Part shown: positions 61,246-64,000 of the stretch, one piece after another | Position numbering within the stretch: position 1 is the stretch's first letter | Layout: each line of letters opens with the position of its first letter | Source of the DNA: Methanorbis furvi | GTDB lineage: Archaea; Halobacteriota; Methanomicrobia; Methanomicrobiales; Methanocorpusculaceae | NCBI RefSeq assembly: GCF_032714615.1 | Contig: NZ_JAWDKA010000003.1 | Span: 62,001-126,000 of the forward strand | Direction of reading: 5' to 3' | DNA: 64,000 nucleotides | Notes under the pieces: generated by a model | Databases searched by the model: none | Seen by the model: the letters and a program-made list of their open reading frames with translations, nothing else | What the model was told of the DNA's origin: nothing | Translations under genes and position numbers: made by a program

Positions 61246-61743
61246 TCACTGATCCTCTGCGCTCTTCAGCTCCTTAAGATGCTCCATCATCTCCTGCTCA
61301 TCGCGACCCACATAAATCAGCGCAATCGTCAGACCAAGAATCATAATCGTTGTCCCGATAATATCAATAAACGTCAGATTACTCACCAGCAGCCGCCGCA
61401 CCATCGTCGTAATGCCGGCAATCAGGATCGGACGGATAAGAACACGGCCCGCACGAATATATGACGCAACCATATCCACAAGCGTTGCAATCACAATGAT
61501 CAAAAGAATCGCCTGCAAAATACCGGTCAGCGAATGTTGAGACGGCTGTTCTATTGCCATTCCCACAAGAGTCGCAGTCTCCATTACACCTATTATCGCT
61601 GCAATCACCAGCAGAATCGCAATCGTCACATAAATACAGATAGTAACGATACCGCAGCCCTTCGTCAGGAACATGCGTATACGAGGGAATGGGTCCAAAT
61701 CTTCTATCATAGCTCTCATATCCGCGAAAAATTCCCGCGGCAA
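61246..61743 (-). CDS. PsiE-type phosphate-starvation-inducible membrane protein
   Basis: 165 residues, four membrane helices (about 30-52, 70-95, 103-115, 122-145). The segments RIRMFLTKGCGIVTICIYV, AILLIIVIATLVDMVASYI and LTFIDIIGTTIMILGLTIAL are typical of the PsiE family, widespread and of unknown role. An ATG at 61719 is an alternative start. Confidence 0.85.
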   Translation of the reverse strand: MPREFFADMRAMIEDLDPFPRIRMFLTKGCGIVTICIYVTIAILLVIAAIIGVMETATLVGMAIEQPSQHSLTGILQAILLIIVIATLVDMVASYIRAGRVLIRPILIAGITTMVRRLLVSNLTFIDIIGTTIMILGLTIALIYVGRDEQEMMEHLKELKSAEDQ

Positions 61744-61824
61744 TTACATACTCTATAGCAATTTTATCAATATAATTGTAGGGGTTCTTTTGGGCTTTGC
61801 ATCTTTCATCACGAAACGCCTGTG

Positions 61825-61957
61825 AAAAACGCGAGGGTGCCGTTCAACTCGACACGTTATTATTGGGGAACCGACAACCTACATAACGCGAAGGCATAAT
61901 CTGGGGCAAACCGGCCGGAGGACGTTCATTCTCCGTCCAACGCATACCAAGTCCCAC
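61825..61957 (-). ncRNA. Candidate small RNA (minus strand)
   Basis: A GC-rich island in otherwise AT-rich DNA. On the minus strand it begins about 25 bases after the TATATATA stretch at 61979-61990 and ends in CGCGTTTTT at 61833-61825. Pairing seen: GGACG/CGTCC around GAGAATGAA, GGAGG and CCGGCCGG, and GATTATGC with GCGTTATG around CTTC. No family was recognised and no ORF is present. Confidence 0.35.
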
Positions 61958-61978
61958 ACTCTGCGGAACCAATCGGTA

Positions 61979-61990
61979 TGTATATATATT
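61979..61990. promoter_or_regulatory. TATA box before tRNA-Lys
   Basis: TGTATATATATT is self-complementary. It lies about 45 bases before tRNA-Lys (62032), which suits a short leader, and could also direct transcription to the left. Confidence 0.45.
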
Positions 61991-62031
61991 TTTCAATCCC
62001 AATAATGATGCTACCTTCCAGAGGACAACAA

Positions 62032-62105
62032 GGGCCAGTAGATCAGTCAGGCAGATCGTCGGACTTTTAATCCGCAGGTCGGGGGTTCAACTCCCTCCTG
62101 GCCCG
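62032..62105 (+). tRNA. tRNA-Lys(UUU)
   Basis: GGGCCAG 62032-62038 pairs with CTGGCCC 62098-62104, discriminator G62105. The loop CTTTTAA between CGGA and TCCG gives anticodon TTT. CCA is not encoded. 74 nt. The following 197 bases up to rpoH hold a T-run near 62123 and a TATA-like CTTTTATGTG near 62231. Confidence 0.94.
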
Positions 62106-62302
62106 CTTGCACGTCGCCATGGGTTTTTAGGAAAGTCGGATTCACAAGACCGCCCTATTTACTTTTCGGCAGCGTGTATTGGCGCGTCCGTTGGACAACC
62201 TGAAAGCGTCAACAAAAAAAAACTCTGAGACTTTTATGTGGTGAGAACTCTGAACACAAGCAACAGACATCCGTATCTACCCAGATCTTAAATAGGAGCT
62301 CT

Positions 62303-62551
62303 ATGACACGACTAAACGTACTACTCCATGAGATGGTTCCCGATCACCAGATCATGACCCCGGAAGAGGTCTCCCAACTTCTTATCGACTATGACATCAC
62401 CGAAGAGCACCTTCCAAAAATGTATCATGATGACCCTGCTGCCAAAGCATGCGGAGCAAAACCGGGAATGGTTATCCGCATCACGCGCAAGAGTCAGACA
62501 GCAGGTGAAGCTACCTCCTACCGTCTCGTGGTCAGACGGCCGAAAAAATAA
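62303..62551 (+). CDS. rpoH: DNA-directed RNA polymerase subunit H
   Basis: 82 residues matching archaeal RpoH, the homologue of the C-terminal domain of Rpb5: [17 protein letters not shown] (about 11-27), [20 protein letters not shown] (about 36-55) and [11 protein letters not shown] at the end. AGGAGCT precedes the ATG. The rpoB gene follows after 15 bases, as in other archaea. Confidence 0.96.
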   Translation: MTRLNVLLHEMVPDHQIMTPEEVSQLLIDYDITEEHLPKMYHDDPAAKACGAKPGMVIRITRKSQTAGEATSYRLVVRRPKK

Positions 62552-62566
62552 CCAGAGTGGATATAC

Positions 62567-64000
62567 TTGATTGATAGAAGCGTACTTTCCGGATCCTACT
62601 TCTCCCAGGAACACGTTGCCCGTCACCAGCTTGACTCATTCAACAACTTCGTGCAGTACAACCTGCAGAAAGTTGTCAATGAACAGCGCCTTGTTGAGAC
62701 GGAGATCGTAAACCGGGGAAAGAATCAGGAACCCGTATGGGTTGAACTCGGAGAAATCCGTGTCGAAAAACCGATCGTCCGTGAAGCGGACGGATCACAG
62801 AGCAAATTATACCCGACCGAAGCACGTCTGCGTAACCTAACCTACGCAGCACCCATGGTCCTCACCATGACACTCCATCAGGGCGAAAAAGTCTTCGACC
62901 CGCAGGAGACCACCATTGGTCAGCTTCCGGTCATGATCGGATCCAAAGTCTGCAACCTCTGCGGACTCACGACCGAAGAAAGAACCGAACAGGGCGAAGA
63001 TCCAAGTGACCCCGGAGGATATTTCATCGTCAACGGTACTGAGCGCGTACTCATGACCCTTGAGGACCTTGCCTCAAACAAGATCATGACCGAGTACACC
63101 GAGCGGTACAACGAGCAGATCCATGTATCCAAAGTGTTCTCTCAGTTCCGCGGCTACCGCGCACTCGTCGTCGTCGAGAAAAATAAAAAGAATCTGCTTG
63201 ACGTCAGCTTCCCGTCCGTCGCCGGCCACCTCAGATTCGCAGACTTAATGCGTGCATTAGGCCTTGAGACCGATGAAGACGTTGTCTCTGCCGTGTCACG
63301 CTCGGAAGACGTCTTAACCTACATGATGCAGAACCTCGAAGAGTCCGAATGTGCGAACTCTGAGGAAGGAATCATGTACGTCGGTAAAAAGCTCGCGCCG
63401 AACCAGACCAAAGACTATCAGAGAAAACGTGCCGAGTTCGTGCTCGACAGCTATCTTTTACCGCACTTAAACTACCTCATCCCGTCCCACTTAAAACCCG
63501 GAGACGAAGGCTACGAAGTCTATGCAAAAGACGTCCGCGTCGCAAAAGCTGAGTTCCTTGGAAGAATGGCAGAAGCCTGTTTCGATCTCGCCTTAAACAA
63601 AAGGAGAATCGATGACAAAGACCACTACTCCAACAAACGCCTGAAACTCGCCGGCGACTTAATGGAAGATCTCTTCCGTATCTCTCTCAACAGACTCACG
63701 CGCGACGTCAAATACCAGCTCGAACGCGCCAGCATGCGTCACAGAGAGCTCGCGATTGGAACGGTTGTTCGTGCAGACGTCTTAACCGAACGGCTTATCC
63801 ACCCGCTTGCAACCGGAAACTGGGTCGGCGGCCGTACCGGAGTATCCCAGCTGATGGACCGTGTCGACCACATGTCCGTCATCTCCCACCTGCGCCGTGT
63901 CATCTCTCCGCTGTCCAGATCCCAGCCTCACTTCGAGGCCCGTGATCTGCACCCGACCCAGTGGGGAAGAATCTGTCCATCCGAAACACCGGAAGGACCA
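62567..64000 (+). CDS. rpoB: DNA-directed RNA polymerase subunit B (N-terminal part, runs off the window)
   Basis: 478 codons are visible. The start is TTG at 62567 (MIDRSVLSGSYFSQEHVARH), with GAGTGGAT upstream. Landmarks of archaeal RpoB follow: GGYFIVNGTERVLM (about 147-160), TGNWVGGRTGVSQLMDR (about 417-433) and RDLHPTQWGRICPSETPEGP at the edge. In many methanogens this subunit is split into B'' and B'; the window ends too early to tell. Confidence 0.95.
   Translation, partial: MIDRSVLSGSYFSQEHVARHQLDSFNNFVQYNLQKVVNEQRLVETEIVNRGKNQEPVWVELGEIRVEKPIVREADGSQSKLYPTEARLRNLTYAAPMVLTMTLHQGEKVFDPQETTIGQLPVMIGSKVCNLCGLTTEERTEQGEDPSDPGGYFIVNGTERVLMTLEDLASNKIMTEYTERYNEQIHVSKVFSQFRGYRALVVVEKNKKNLLDVSFPSVAGHLRFADLMRALGLETDEDVVSAVSRSEDVLTYMMQNLEESECANSEEGIMYVGKKLAPNQTKDYQRKRAEFVLDSYLLPHLNYLIPSHLKPGDEGYEVYAKDVRVAKAEFLGRMAEACFDLALNKRRIDDKDHYSNKRLKLAGDLMEDLFRISLNRLTRDVKYQLERASMRHRELAIGTVVRADVLTERLIHPLATGNWVGGRTGVSQLMDRVDHMSVISHLRRVISPLSRSQPHFEARDLHPTQWGRICPSETPEGP

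Noticed and set aside
1-64000. CRISPR array or Cas genes
   Set aside because: No regularly spaced identical short repeats and no Cas protein were seen; the CACGG repeats are long, palindromic and irregularly spaced.
1-64000. Transposase, integrase or reverse transcriptase that could move the repeats
   Set aside because: None of the plausible proteins in the window belongs to such families.

Overview
The window is chromosomal DNA of a euryarchaeal methanogen. Sep-tRNA:Cys-tRNA synthase, coenzyme F420 biosynthesis genes (a CofA-like aldehyde dehydrogenase and cofE), methanogenesis marker proteins 8 and 14, archaeal RNase P, prefoldin, NAC and proteasome genes, and archaeal TATA-type promoters all point there. 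Overall gene content suggests the order Methanomicrobiales, possibly a Methanocorpusculum-like organism; the genus is an inference. Almost all of the window is ordinary core genome. About 64 protein genes (four or five under 60 codons), six tRNA genes and no transposase, integrase or CRISPR array were found.

Layout. 1-1165: gene-poor, filled by a nested inverted repeat around a 463-bp element. 1166-3875 (minus): RNase Z, a TIM-barrel isomerase, a P-loop kinase-like protein and a zinc-ribbon protein. 4005-6009: UPF0147, a zinc ribbon and a CofA-like dehydrogenase. 6203-6534: tRNA-Tyr with an intron and two identical tRNA-Asp genes. 6731-12009 (minus): the archaeal translation/RNA-processing/proteasome superoperon (L15e, Rpp30, Rnp2, PsmA, SBDS, L37Ae, RpoP, Brix, Pcc1, prefoldin beta), without exosome genes between SBDS and L37Ae. 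12429-22989: moaC, nnr, a DHH nuclease, PUA, NAC and TrmI proteins, hisD, cbiZ, an Nre repair protein, a DUF3089-like protein and purC. 22990-30806: the accessory part, with a 1051-aa surface adhesin, a GC-rich candidate structured RNA behind its own TATA box, four small unrecognised genes and a GxxExxY protein. 30894-40894: rlmH, a giant TPR protein, nifB, pirin, methanogenesis markers 14 and 8, a DUF1624 membrane protein. 41266-47810: tRNA-Leu, an ACT-domain protein, an Sm-like protein, a winged helix with four cysteines, a 59-aa ORF coupled to SepCysS, a radical SAM/SPASM enzyme, TauE/SafE, cupin-type phosphoglucose isomerase, an SDR. 47945-56457: membrane OB protein, DUF362 ferredoxin, DEAD-box helicase, cofE, a ProX-type editing protein, Sec61 beta, an amidohydrolase. 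56458-64000: exonuclease-like protein, MarC, NusA, L30e, a methyltransferase-like protein, DUF89, tRNA-Pro, PsiE, tRNA-Lys, rpoH and the 5' part of rpoB.

The most unusual material is non-coding. At least ten intergenic regions carry one family of long imperfect inverted repeats, with the recurring core CACGGAGCAGACGTGAACA and arms ending in CCCACGGAAAA. Two copies of a separate ~460-bp element with 16-bp terminal inverted repeats lie at 526-988 and 55676-56133 in opposite orientation, each inside or next to a member of the first family. Further unexplained signals are the riboswitch-like RNA candidate near 27.62-27.81 kb, a GC-rich island on the minus strand at 61.83-61.96 kb, hairpin-dense DNA at 23.62-23.80 kb, palindromic TGTAACCGCAT sites before cofE, and a 30-aa membrane peptide at 23434-23526. 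No function was proven for any of them; all were read by eye.
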